11,421 nucleotides of DNA from CAG-582 sp964636965 (GCA_964636965.1 CAZWST010000051.1:1-11421); one strand, 5' to 3'; positions 1 to 5,388 are shown, numbered from the stretch's first letter. Numbers and translations are program-made. Notes: generated by a model not told the origin, from the letters alone.

Positions 1-50
1 CTCACCTTACTTTAATGATACCAAATTTAGCTTATTTTTACAATATATAT
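1..50 (-). promoter_or_regulatory. Possible promoter and Shine-Dalgarno of a gene starting off the left edge
   Basis: Read leftward, this stretch contains TTGTAA, a 17-base gap and TATCAT, a fair vegetative promoter. AAGGTGAG at the very edge (complement of 1-8) is a good Shine-Dalgarno. The start codon would lie just outside the window. No coding sequence is visible between here and the terminator at 86-118, so a new transcription unit is likely. The predicted transcription start lies only a few bases before the ribosome site, which is tight and lowers confidence. Confidence 0.3.
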
Positions 51-85
51 GCTCATTTATTTGCTGATATTTGGTATTAAATTTA

Positions 86-118
86 GCAAAAAAAAGAATC
101 TAGTTTTCTAGATTCTTT
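86..118 (-). terminator. Intrinsic terminator of the LemA-family gene
   Basis: A perfect 11-bp inverted repeat (93-103 and 108-118) with a 4-base loop is followed, in the leftward direction, by a run of U. The stop codon of the LemA-family gene (117-119) overlaps the base of the stem. Confidence 0.85.
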
Positions 119-584
119 ATTTACTTCTAAACCAAGTTCCTTCAGTAAAATGAAATATATTAGCTACTATTTTATTTGGTATCATATTGATAATATTATT
201 ATACCTTAATAAGACATTGTTATATTCTACTTTTATTTTTTCTATTTCCTTATCTTTTTCTAAAAAGTGACTCTTTATATTAGCATCATCTATTTTATCT
301 ATAGTTAACTCTAAATCAATATAAGAATTCATTATTTCAGCAGTAAAGGCAAGTATCATATATTTATCTATTAAATTCTTTAGATAAACTTTATCGACAT
401 TATTAATTGAATCAAAGTTAGCTTTAATAAATTTAAATTGGCTTTCAATTGCTAGTCTTAATGTATTCCATAATTTATCTACTTCATTTTTATAAGTCTT
501 CATTTTATTATAAATAACTATTACATATAAACTTAGCCCGATAAGTAATATAAAAATAATAAATAATAGAATATAAATAAACAT
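117..584 (-). CDS. LemA-family membrane protein
   Basis: A 155-residue protein with one N-terminal membrane segment (about residues 2-23) and a long helical cytoplasmic part. The layout matches the LemA family: a conserved helix soon after the membrane segment (LWNTLRLAIESQFKFI, in the place of the usual AWSQIDVQLKRRYDLIPNLV) and a C-terminal signature EYNNVLLRYNNIINMIPNKI. LemA proteins form helical bundles of unsettled biochemical role. This one is slightly shorter than the usual ~185 residues and its middle part is diverged. The ATG at 584 is preferred because AGGTGA lies six bases upstream. A GTG at 593 is in frame but sits inside that ribosome site. The gene is last in a leftward group, and its ribosome site overlaps the end of the preceding gene. 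Confidence 0.75.
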   Translation of the reverse strand: MFIYILLFIIFILLIGLSLYVIVIYNKMKTYKNEVDKLWNTLRLAIESQFKFIKANFDSINNVDKVYLKNLIDKYMILAFTAEIMNSYIDLELTIDKIDDANIKSHFLEKDKEIEKIKVEYNNVLLRYNNIINMIPNKIVANIFHFTEGTWFRSK

Positions 585-585
585 C

Positions 586-1122
586 TTAATCACCTATCAT
601 AATCATATCATATAATTGATAGTATTGATTAGAAAAATTATTCTTTATGTCATTTGTTAGATATTTAGACATCTTTTTATAGTCATTAGATATTTCACCA
701 GTTATTTCATAATAAATAAATTTTATAAGATCAATATTATTAGTTTTTAAAAGTGCAAGTAATTTTAATTTAACTTTTTCTATTCTATTTTGCACGATAA
801 ATTTCTTTTTTTCTAATATTTCATAATCTAAATAATTATCCGTATCTATAACTAGTTTATTTATTTTAAATTCATCTTCATAAGGAACACTAGAAATATA
901 TATAACTTTATTATCAATTATTTCTAAACCCAAAGAAGTTATTCCATCAGATACTAAAATATTTTTATATTCTGTATTTATTTTTATAATATTATCTAGA
1001 AATACTTCAATACTTTCTACTTTATATATTGGTAGTCTATTGAAGTGTTCTTTGCATTCCCATTCATAATAGTTTATATAATAATCATCAAAATTTAAGT
1101 TTATATCATAATAATATTGCAT
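586..1122 (-). CDS. Uncharacterised protein, faintly YjbA/DUF3603-like
   Basis: A 178-residue soluble protein without a signal peptide or membrane segment, rich in Asp, Asn, Tyr and Ile. It opens with a Tyr/Asp/Asn-rich stretch leading to YYEWECKEHFNRLPIYKVES. The order (N-terminal YxYDIxLNF strand, an [F/Y]-EW motif, then L-P-[I/L]-x-KV) recalls the Bacillus YjbA/DUF3603 family from memory, but the match is weak and the protein is shorter than YjbA. No catalytic motif is apparent. The ATG at 1122 is chosen because AAGGAGAG ends three bases before it. An in-frame start at 1158 has no such site. The stop codon of the small upstream ORF overlaps this ribosome site, suggesting coupled translation. 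The LemA-family gene follows, with its ribosome site inside the last codons here. Confidence 0.65.
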   Translation of the reverse strand: MQYYYDINLNFDDYYINYYEWECKEHFNRLPIYKVESIEVFLDNIIKINTEYKNILVSDGITSLGLEIIDNKVIYISSVPYEDEFKINKLVIDTDNYLDYEILEKKKFIVQNRIEKVKLKLLALLKTNNIDLIKFIYYEITGEISNDYKKMSKYLTNDIKNNFSNQYYQLYDMIMIGD

Positions 1123-1132
1123 AGTCTCTCCT

Positions 1133-1309
1133 TTATAATCGAATAAGTATATAACCACTTATAAAAAATAACACTGCATACCATTTAATAAAATAAACAT
1201 ATTCTAAAAAATTATACCCTATACTTAAATAATTTAAACATATTAACATCATAAATATATTATAACTTATTAAAAGTATTAAGATAAGCTTGATTAATAA
1301 AATCTTCAT
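1133..1309 (-). CDS. Possible small membrane protein (58 aa)
   Basis: A 58-codon ORF encoding an almost wholly hydrophobic Leu/Ile/Tyr peptide with room for two membrane segments (about residues 2-20 and 35-55). Its TAA stop (1133-1135) overlaps the AAGGAGAG ribosome site of the next gene, as expected of a coupled operon member. Against it: no convincing Shine-Dalgarno precedes the ATG at 1309, an upstream TTG at 1333 abuts the U-run of a terminator, and AT-rich DNA easily gives hydrophobic ORFs by chance. If it is not a gene, the interval 1123-1331 is the 5' region of the gene at 586-1122, and AT-rich -10-like TATAAT elements lie within it. Confidence 0.35.
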   Translation of the reverse strand: MKILLIKLILILLISYNIFMMLICLNYLSIGYNFLEYVYFIKWYAVLFFISGYILIRL

Positions 1310-1331
1310 AATTAATAATATTAAATTAAGC

Positions 1332-1369
1332 AAAAAAAATGCTATAGAAATCTATAGCACTTTTTTATT
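1332..1369 (-). terminator. Terminator of the Rpn-like gene, repeat copy A
   Basis: The stem TGCTATAG/CTATAGCA (1340-1359) has a 4-base loop and, read leftward, eight U residues (1332-1339). Flanking A and U runs could extend the stem, and the element could also stop rightward transcription. The stop codon of the Rpn-like gene (1365-1367) lies inside. All 38 bases are identical to 2301-2338. Confidence 0.85.
1332..1369. repeat. 38-bp direct repeat, copy A
   Basis: Identical base for base to 2301-2338, in the same orientation. The two copies bracket the Rpn-like gene with a period of 969 bp. The flanking bases differ (C/C outside this copy, T/A outside the other), so the shared segment is exactly 38 bases. 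Each copy is a complete intrinsic terminator. Confidence 0.95.
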
Positions 1370-2219
1370 CTTTTGATGATTCAATAATAGACTTTACTTC
1401 TTCTACTGTCATAGAAGCTGCAGCTGCTAAATCTTCTAGGCTTACTTTGTCTTTTAATCTTAAGATCATTTCAGTTTTAGTTTCTTCTTTACTAGCTTCT
1501 GCAAATATATTCATTTCAGCTTCTCTTCTATTAAGAATATCCATAAATTTATCATCGCTTCCTAACTTCTTTAACATTTTTATAACTGCTAATCTTCCTT
1601 TATCTGTACCAGCAATTTGTTCCATCTCTTCATAAGATTTGCACATTAACATAGCAAAATCTTTATATATATCACTTACTTCTTTACTACTATACCATAT
1701 TTCATAGAATCTTGGAAGATAGATGTGATGATATTCTATGCCTTCTTTTGAGATTGAATTAGTTATGTCCGTAAATTTATAATCTAATCTTTCCAATTGA
1801 TAACCTTGTGGACAATGAAAAGTATTTAAATTAATTTGATCAATTTTTATTGGTCTTTTGTAATGGTCTTCTAGAGCATCATTATCATAATATGTTGTGA
1901 TATAGTAAGAAAGATAGACTAAACTCTTATTCACAACTTGCTCAATTGCTTTTATTCCATTTTTTTCACGAGTATTATTCATTTCAATATCAACTTTTTC
2001 ATCACCACATACAAGTAAGATATCAACCTTATTAGCAATGTTTTTAATATTCGTAACACCTGTTTCGTTTGGTCCAATTGAATACTCACTAAAATCTCTT
2101 CTTAAGACATACTTTAAGAGACGATCAAAATAATCTTTTAAATCATTATCTGCTCTAAGCCAAAGGGTTTTGAATACTATGTCAATTAATGGATTTACAA
2201 ATACTTGCTTTTTTTGCAT
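1365..2219 (-). CDS. Rpn/PD-(D/E)XK nuclease family protein (transposase_31/PDDEXK_2-like)
   Basis: A 284-residue protein resembling the Rpn recombination-promoting nucleases, often annotated PD-(D/E)XK nuclease family transposase. Family features seen: an N-terminal NPLIDIVFKTLW segment, then the nuclease core with Asp66 (KVDILL) and Glu79 in VDIEMNN, then helices and a C-terminal VSLEDLAAAASMTVEEVKSI tail like those in this family. The usual core ends ExQ; here it reads ExN (Asn81), a conservative change that may or may not preserve activity. Rpn proteins stimulate RecA-independent DNA recombination, and members are commonly mobile or multicopy. The start at 2219 is supported by AAAGGAG five bases upstream. 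The gene has its own promoter and lies between two identical 38-bp terminators, which suggests a recently acquired or duplicated single-gene unit. Confidence 0.8.
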   Translation of the reverse strand: MQKKQVFVNPLIDIVFKTLWLRADNDLKDYFDRLLKYVLRRDFSEYSIGPNETGVTNIKNIANKVDILLVCGDEKVDIEMNNTREKNGIKAIEQVVNKSLVYLSYYITTYYDNDALEDHYKRPIKIDQINLNTFHCPQGYQLERLDYKFTDITNSISKEGIEYHHIYLPRFYEIWYSSKEVSDIYKDFAMLMCKSYEEMEQIAGTDKGRLAVIKMLKKLGSDDKFMDILNRREAEMNIFAEASKEETKTEMILRLKDKVSLEDLAAAASMTVEEVKSIIESSKE

Positions 2220-2234
2220 ATTTTCTCCTTTCTA

Positions 2235-2256
2235 AGAAGTACTTTCTTATACTTCT
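2235..2256. promoter_or_regulatory. Inverted repeat between promoter and ribosome site of the Rpn-like gene
   Basis: AGAAGTA (2235-2241) and TACTTCT (2250-2256) form a perfect 7-bp dyad with an 8-base spacer. It spans the expected transcription start and ends a few bases before AAAGGAG. It could be an operator or a short 5' hairpin; the sequence does not decide. Confidence 0.4.
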
Positions 2257-2283
2257 ATATACTTTTTACCTATAAATTTGCAA
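2256..2283 (-). promoter_or_regulatory. Putative promoter of the Rpn-like gene
   Basis: Read leftward, TTGCAA (2278-2283) is followed by a 16-base gap and TATATA (2256-2261). Position and spacing suit a vegetative promoter about 35-60 bases upstream of the start codon. Confidence 0.4.
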
Positions 2284-2300
2284 ATTACTTTTAAACAAAT

Positions 2301-2338
2301 AAAAAAAATGCTATAGAAATCTATAGCACTTTTTTATT
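2301..2338 (-). terminator. Terminator of the spore coat gene, repeat copy B
   Basis: Same hairpin and eight-U tail as at 1332-1369 (stem 2309-2328, U-run 2301-2308 read leftward). The coat gene's stop codon (2337-2339) overlaps its edge and is followed directly by a second in-frame TAA. Confidence 0.85.
2301..2338. repeat. 38-bp direct repeat, copy B
   Basis: Second copy of the 38-bp segment at 1332-1369, between the 5' end of the Rpn-like gene and the 3' end of the coat gene. The stop codon of the upstream gene falls three bases later relative to the repeat here than in copy A. Confidence 0.95.
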
Positions 2339-2804
2339 AGACACATTCAACGAATGTATCATTTAAACATCTGATAACACAGCAGCAAGATAAATCCATT
2401 GTAAAGAAACTATTAGTACCAATATAAGGTTGAGAATTACAACAAGAATTGTCAGGATTTGGTGCAAGTACTCTAAATGTTGCTGCACATCCATCTAGTT
2501 TTTCAACTCTAAAGACATTAGAGCATTCACATGATGTATTTCCATTACTTTCTTGAGGATTAGAACAAGTATTAGTTAAATCTTTACATATTGGCATTGT
2601 CCATGGAACACCATTTCCACAACAAGTATATAACATAACTGGTCTTGTATTACATATTAAACAATTTGGTCCGCCACCTAACATAGGTCTATCGCATGAA
2701 TCAAGGCATGATTCAGGACAAGCATTTTGTTGTAATATAAGGATTACTTTTAAAATATCTGCAATACTATTTGAGCATTCATTATTACAAGTTTCATTAT
2801 TCAT
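2337..2804 (-). CDS. Spore coat protein, CotY/CotZ/ExsY family
   Basis: A 155-residue protein with 21 cysteines, several in pairs or triplets (CC near residue 65, CC near 118, CCC near 141). It follows the CotZ/CotY/ExsY pattern: an N-terminal helix with ILKVILILQQ, then NTRPVMLYTCCGNG, VFRVEKLDGCAATFRVL, and a C-terminal TNSFFTMDLSCCCVIRCLND. Members self-assemble by cysteine cross-linking into the outermost spore layer (crust or exosporium), in the mother cell, late in sporulation. The ATG at 2804 has AAGGGTG seven bases upstream. The gene is transcribed alone: it follows the YidD terminator, carries a sigma-K-like promoter (2835-2862), and ends in its own terminator. This is one of the clearest signs that the organism makes, or descends from makers of, endospores. 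CotY versus CotZ cannot be separated. Confidence 0.88.
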   Translation of the reverse strand: MNNETCNNECSNSIADILKVILILQQNACPESCLDSCDRPMLGGGPNCLICNTRPVMLYTCCGNGVPWTMPICKDLTNTCSNPQESNGNTSCECSNVFRVEKLDGCAATFRVLAPNPDNSCCNSQPYIGTNSFFTMDLSCCCVIRCLNDTFVECV

Positions 2805-2834
2805 ATTTATTCACCCTTTCATATATACTCACTA

Positions 2835-2862
2835 TATCTTATGATTTACTACATTTTTAGTT
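2835..2862 (-). promoter_or_regulatory. Sigma-K-like (mother cell) promoter of the coat gene
   Basis: Read leftward, AAC (2860-2862) is followed by a 16-base gap and CATAAGATA (2835-2843), matching the Bacillus subtilis sigma-K consensus (AC, ~16 bases, CATAnnnTA). The start codon is about 31 bases beyond the -10. Sigma-E has a similar -10 and cannot be excluded. Confidence 0.55.
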
Positions 2863-2889
2863 ACAAAAAAACACGACTTAATCGTGTTT
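2862..2889 (-). terminator. Intrinsic terminator of the RDD-YidD operon
   Basis: The stem AAACACGA/TCGTGTTT (2869-2876, 2882-2889) has a 5-base loop. The strand runs leftward into U residues. The YidD stop codon (2878-2880) lies in the loop. Confidence 0.85.
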
Positions 2890-3096
2890 AATTGGTACTG
2901 GATCAAATCCTCCTTTATTATGAGGATTACATCTTAGTATTCTTTTTATTGCTAAAAAACTTCCTTTAAAAAAACCATAATTATTTAATGCCTCAATTGC
3001 ATAGTCAGAACAACTTGGGATAAATTTACAATTATTATGGCAACTTAGTGGTGTTACTTTATATAACTTAATTAGTTTTATCAGTATGTTCTTCAT
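2878..3096 (-). CDS. yidD: YidD family membrane-protein insertion efficiency factor
   Basis: A 72-residue protein of the YidD (DUF37/UPF0161) family. Signatures seen: an amphipathic N-terminal helix with YKVTPLSCHNNCKFIPSCSDYA, then LNNYGFFKGSFLAIKRILRCNP and GGFDPVP. The family's cysteines and the CSxYA and RCxP motifs are intact. YidD sits at the inner face of the cell membrane and helps YidC/Sec insert membrane proteins. The ATG at 3096 gives the normal family N-terminus; upstream in-frame starts up to 3120 would add eight untypical residues. It overlaps the end of the RDD gene by 29 bases, so translation is probably coupled. In many bacteria yidD lies between rnpA and yidC; here its only partner is the RDD protein. 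Confidence 0.92.
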   Translation of the reverse strand: MKNILIKLIKLYKVTPLSCHNNCKFIPSCSDYAIEALNNYGFFKGSFLAIKRILRCNPHNKGGFDPVPIKHD

Positions 3097-3907
3097 TATC
3101 ATCACTGAATAGTTGTTCAATTATTTCATGACCATCTTTTCCGTATCTTATTACTCTTGTATTAAGAATTAAATCATGAATACTTCTATTATCATCTCTA
3201 ATAACCATAGTTACTAAAAATGCCATTTCATAGATATATTTAATTTGAGTTATCCAGTAGTTAACATTTATATAAGCATCACTTGATAACTTAAATAATA
3301 ATACTAAATCAGTTAAAGATATAATAATTTCAGTTATTAATATTCCACGTACTACATATCTGATTAAAGATACTTTCTTTTTTGAATCAGTTGCATCAAC
3401 TACTTTAATACGGAATAACTTTTTAAATGGTGTTTCACCCTTCATGAAATATTGTAAAACACCAAAGTATAAGATATAAACAACTAAGCTAACAATTACT
3501 TCTATACTCTTGCTTTTATTTATTTCTATTACTCTTGCATTCATAAGTTCCATATTTTTATTCTTAATATTGTCTTTTACTTTTTCAATATCACCAGTTG
3601 TTGCTTTTTCACCTATTTTAATATCTTTAAAGCATTCATAATATTCATTATATAAAGATTTAATTTCATCTTCTTCAGCACTTGAAAGTATTTCATCATT
3701 AAAATAAAGTGCTACATCTCCGTCATCATCATTAGTTCCAATTAAATCTTTGTACTTATTATTCTCTTTATAATAAGATACATACATTCTATTTAATTCA
3801 TCATTTTTAGGATTTACAAAATCTAACATAGTTACGCCATAAATAATAAGAGATGCTAATCCTAAATCTAATGCAAATGCTAAAAATCTTAAAATTATTT
3901 TTTTCAT
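3068..3907 (-). CDS. RDD family membrane protein with an enlarged extracellular insert
   Basis: A 279-residue protein with about four membrane segments (near residues 7-27, 134-154, 186-206, 222-236). RDD-domain signatures: an Arg and Asp in the first segment (RFLAFALDLG), the block MKGETPFKKLFRIKVVD, and RSIHDLILNTRVI after the last segment. RDD proteins are poorly characterised; some have been linked to ion transport. Unusually, about 100 residues rich in Asp, Glu, Lys and Asn (30-130) separate the first and second membrane segments, probably outside the cell. A short acidic tail (residues 268-279) is encoded by the region shared with yidD. The start at 3907 is supported by AAAGGAATG upstream and a strong promoter at 3927-3955. 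Confidence 0.85.
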   Translation of the reverse strand: MKKIILRFLAFALDLGLASLIIYGVTMLDFVNPKNDELNRMYVSYYKENNKYKDLIGTNDDDGDVALYFNDEILSSAEEDEIKSLYNEYYECFKDIKIGEKATTGDIEKVKDNIKNKNMELMNARVIEINKSKSIEVIVSLVVYILYFGVLQYFMKGETPFKKLFRIKVVDATDSKKKVSLIRYVVRGILITEIIISLTDLVLLFKLSSDAYINVNYWITQIKYIYEMAFLVTMVIRDDNRSIHDLILNTRVIRYGKDGHEIIEQLFSDDNEEHTDKTN

Positions 3908-3926
3908 ATAATCATTCCTTTCCTAT

Positions 3927-3955
3927 ATTATAATTTTATTTAAAACCTTAGTCAA
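3927..3955 (-). promoter_or_regulatory. Vegetative promoter of the RDD-YidD operon
   Basis: Read leftward, TTGACT (3950-3955), a 17-base gap and TATAAT (3927-3932): eleven of twelve consensus bases at ideal spacing. This is the best sigma-A-type promoter in the window. Confidence 0.8.
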
Positions 3956-3960
3956 TGTAT

Positions 3961-3989
3961 TTACAAGACTTATAGTCTTATGGTATCAT
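3961..3989 (+). promoter_or_regulatory. Putative promoter of the EIIB-like gene with a dyad in its spacer
   Basis: TTACAA (3961-3966), 17 bases, TATCAT (3984-3989), followed by GGTGA (3996-4000) and the ATG at 4008. The spacer holds a dyad, AAGACT (3965-3970) and AGTCTT (3974-3979). It lies five bases from the -35 of the divergent RDD promoter, so one bound protein could affect both directions. Confidence 0.5.
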
Positions 3990-4007
3990 AATTATGGTGA
4001 AGAAAAG

Positions 4008-4331
4008 ATGGAATTATCACATTTAGTGCAGTATTTAATTATTGCAGTAATATTAATTATCATATCTTTAGTTATTGTTAAATTACATCATAAGAATTTC
4101 AACTTAGAAGTTAACAAATTAGTTGGCTACCTTGGAGGAAAAGACAATATATTAGATACAGAAGCTAATATGTCTAGATTCAAAGTAACACTTAAAGATG
4201 TTACTAAAGTTGATAAAGAAGGAATACAAAAACTAGGTGCTAAAGGTATTGTTGAAATTGATAATCAACTAAAAATAATATTTGGACCTGAAGCAAGAAC
4301 ACTAAAAAAATATATTAGTGAATTAAAATAA
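4008..4331 (+). CDS. Membrane-anchored PTS EIIB-like protein lacking the phosphorylated cysteine
   Basis: A 107-residue protein with one N-terminal membrane segment (about residues 6-25) and a domain matching glucose-family phosphotransferase EIIB: VNKLVGYLGGKDNI, then MSRFKVTLKDVTKVDKEGI and LGAKGIVEIDNQLKIIFGPEA. In active EIIB the block reads [D/E]-A-C-I-T-R-L-R, with Cys carrying phosphate; here the aligned residues are E-A-N-M-S-R-F-K, so Cys becomes Asn54. The protein should not be able to pass phosphate to a sugar. No EIIC or EIIA gene is nearby. A regulatory, sensory or scaffolding role at the membrane is an inference. The ATG at 4008 has GGTGA seven bases upstream. It is a lone rightward gene between divergent and convergent neighbours. 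Confidence 0.82.
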   Translation: MELSHLVQYLIIAVILIIISLVIVKLHHKNFNLEVNKLVGYLGGKDNILDTEANMSRFKVTLKDVTKVDKEGIQKLGAKGIVEIDNQLKIIFGPEARTLKKYISELK

Positions 4332-4350
4332 GGATTTAATCCTTATTTTT
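4325..4350. terminator. Shared bidirectional terminator
   Basis: A perfect 11-bp stem (4325-4335 and 4339-4349) around TTA. A-runs on one side and U-runs on the other allow function in both directions. The EIIB-like gene's stop codon (4329-4331) lies in the stem, and that of the convergent leftward gene (4336-4338) forms the loop. Confidence 0.85.
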
Positions 4351-4815
4351 TAATACTTGAAAATAACTGTTGTATTCTCTTTCGGTTAAATACTTTTTCC
4401 TTTTTGGCATATTATATTTTTGCTCAAGTAATATCCTATTTGTAATTAATCTTTGATATGTAAAAATTACTGAGTAAGCATCCATTGCTCTTTTTTGGGA
4501 GGAGTTACTAATTCTTTTAAGCATATTTTCATATAGCTGATATTCAGGGTTGCCTTCAAAAAATATTGGTCCATACATGTGTACTATCTCTTCACTTCTC
4601 TTTTCAATTAAGAAAACTAGTTTTTCTTCTTTCGAAGAATCCTCTATTAAATCATTAATATATTCAGATATAATGTCTAGAATATCTTCGGCATTCTCAT
4701 TAGTAAATGCTAACATAAATATTAAATATACAAATACGCCCTTATAATAGTCTGCTTCGTTTTTTAGATTTGAATAAGTATGATTTAGAAGCTCAATATA
4801 ATCATTATATTCCAT
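4336..4815 (-). CDS. Uncharacterised helical protein, second of a coupled pair
   Basis: A 159-residue protein I do not recognise. It has no signal peptide, no cysteine and no clear catalytic motif. A hydrophobic stretch (VFVYLIFMLAF, about residues 27-37) looks like a buried helix more than a membrane segment, and the rest appears helical, ending in a basic region (MPKRKKYLTEREYNSYFQVL). It begins one base after the preceding gene's stop (TAA T ATG), with its ribosome site GGGGG inside that gene's last codons, so the two are probably made together. The overall plan (short acidic N-terminus, hydrophobic helix near residue 30, LTE-x-x-x-NSY near the C-terminus) resembles the preceding protein; they may be old tandem duplicates. 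Its stop codon is the loop of the shared terminator. Confidence 0.75.
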   Translation of the reverse strand: MEYNDYIELLNHTYSNLKNEADYYKGVFVYLIFMLAFTNENAEDILDIISEYINDLIEDSSKEEKLVFLIEKRSEEIVHMYGPIFFEGNPEYQLYENMLKRISNSSQKRAMDAYSVIFTYQRLITNRILLEQKYNMPKRKKYLTEREYNSYFQVLKNKD

Positions 4816-4816
4816 A

Positions 4817-5305
4817 TTACCCCCTTGGAATTAAAGATAAATAACTATTCTTCTTTTCTTCAGTTAATTCGTCATTATGTTTTATAATTTTATAGTAACT
4901 ATTCCTTAAACTTGGTTCATCTAATAAATCATTATAGAATCCATATATCTTGGAATGTTTAAGTATTCTTCTTTCAGTTATATCCTCAAGAGAATCAAAC
5001 ATTTGAATAAATTCATTTAATAAGTCTTCGTTTTTACTAATAATAAGTATTTCACTATCACTTAAATCTTGAAAGTATCTTTTTGTCTCTAAATATATAT
5101 CATGCTCGCGATTAATCTCACCTATTATAGCAATATAGTATGTATATATATAGAATAATAATTCTAATAATTTAGATGAATCACTAAATTTCATAGAGAA
5201 TGAAAAAATAAAATATAGTAATTCTTCAAACATTACTTTTTTTTCTTCAATTACTCCTTCAATTTCATTAGTTGCTCTTGTGTAAATATATCTTATGCTG
5301 TCCAT
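4817..5305 (-). CDS. Uncharacterised helical protein, first of a coupled pair
   Basis: A 162-residue protein I do not recognise. It is predicted helical, with aromatic-rich hydrophobic stretches at about residues 27-38 and 47-62 (LLYFIFSFSMKF, LLFYIYTYYIAII) that might contact membrane or form a helical-bundle core. It has no cysteine and no obvious enzyme motif. The C-terminus LTEEKKNSYLSLIPRG parallels the next gene's LTEREYNSYFQVL. The ATG at 5305 is preceded by AGAGGT at seven bases and by an extended -10 promoter near 5332-5340. The next gene starts one base after its stop. The HPt/response-regulator operon ends in a terminator just upstream, so this pair is a separate transcription unit. 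Confidence 0.75.
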   Translation of the reverse strand: MDSIRYIYTRATNEIEGVIEEKKVMFEELLYFIFSFSMKFSDSSKLLELLFYIYTYYIAIIGEINREHDIYLETKRYFQDLSDSEILIISKNEDLLNEFIQMFDSLEDITERRILKHSKIYGFYNDLLDEPSLRNSYYKIIKHNDELTEEKKNSYLSLIPRG

Positions 5306-5331
5306 AACTAATACCTCTAAATTTAATATTT

Positions 5332-5360
5332 ATTATATCACTTTGACTTATAATAATAAA
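5332..5360 (-). promoter_or_regulatory. Extended -10 promoter of the unknown gene pair
   Basis: Read leftward, TGATATAAT (5332-5340) is a perfect TGn-TATAAT extended -10. A weak -35, TTTATT (5355-5360), lies 17 bases upstream. The identical nine bases serve the GNAT operon at 8086-8094. Confidence 0.6.
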
Positions 5361-5388
5361 GAAAAAAATGAATCGATTATCGATTCAT
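5361..5388 (-). terminator. Terminator of the HPt-response regulator operon
   Basis: A perfect 9-bp stem (5368-5376, 5380-5388) around TTA, then U residues leftward. The loop TTA (5377-5379) is the stop codon of the response-regulator gene. Confidence 0.85.

Noticed and set aside
1447..1635. Rightward 62-codon ORF inside the Rpn-like gene
   Set aside because: Antisense shadow of a well-supported family gene; no ribosome site and low-complexity Ser/Ile/Leu translation.
1332..2338. Insertion sequence with terminal inverted repeats
   Set aside because: The 38-bp repeats are direct, not inverted, and each is a palindromic terminator; no target-site duplication was seen. Treated as a repeat-bracketed gene only.
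4550..4747. Rightward 65-codon ORF
   Set aside because: Antisense to the unknown gene at 4336-4815, which has coupled start signals and a terminator; no ribosome site here.
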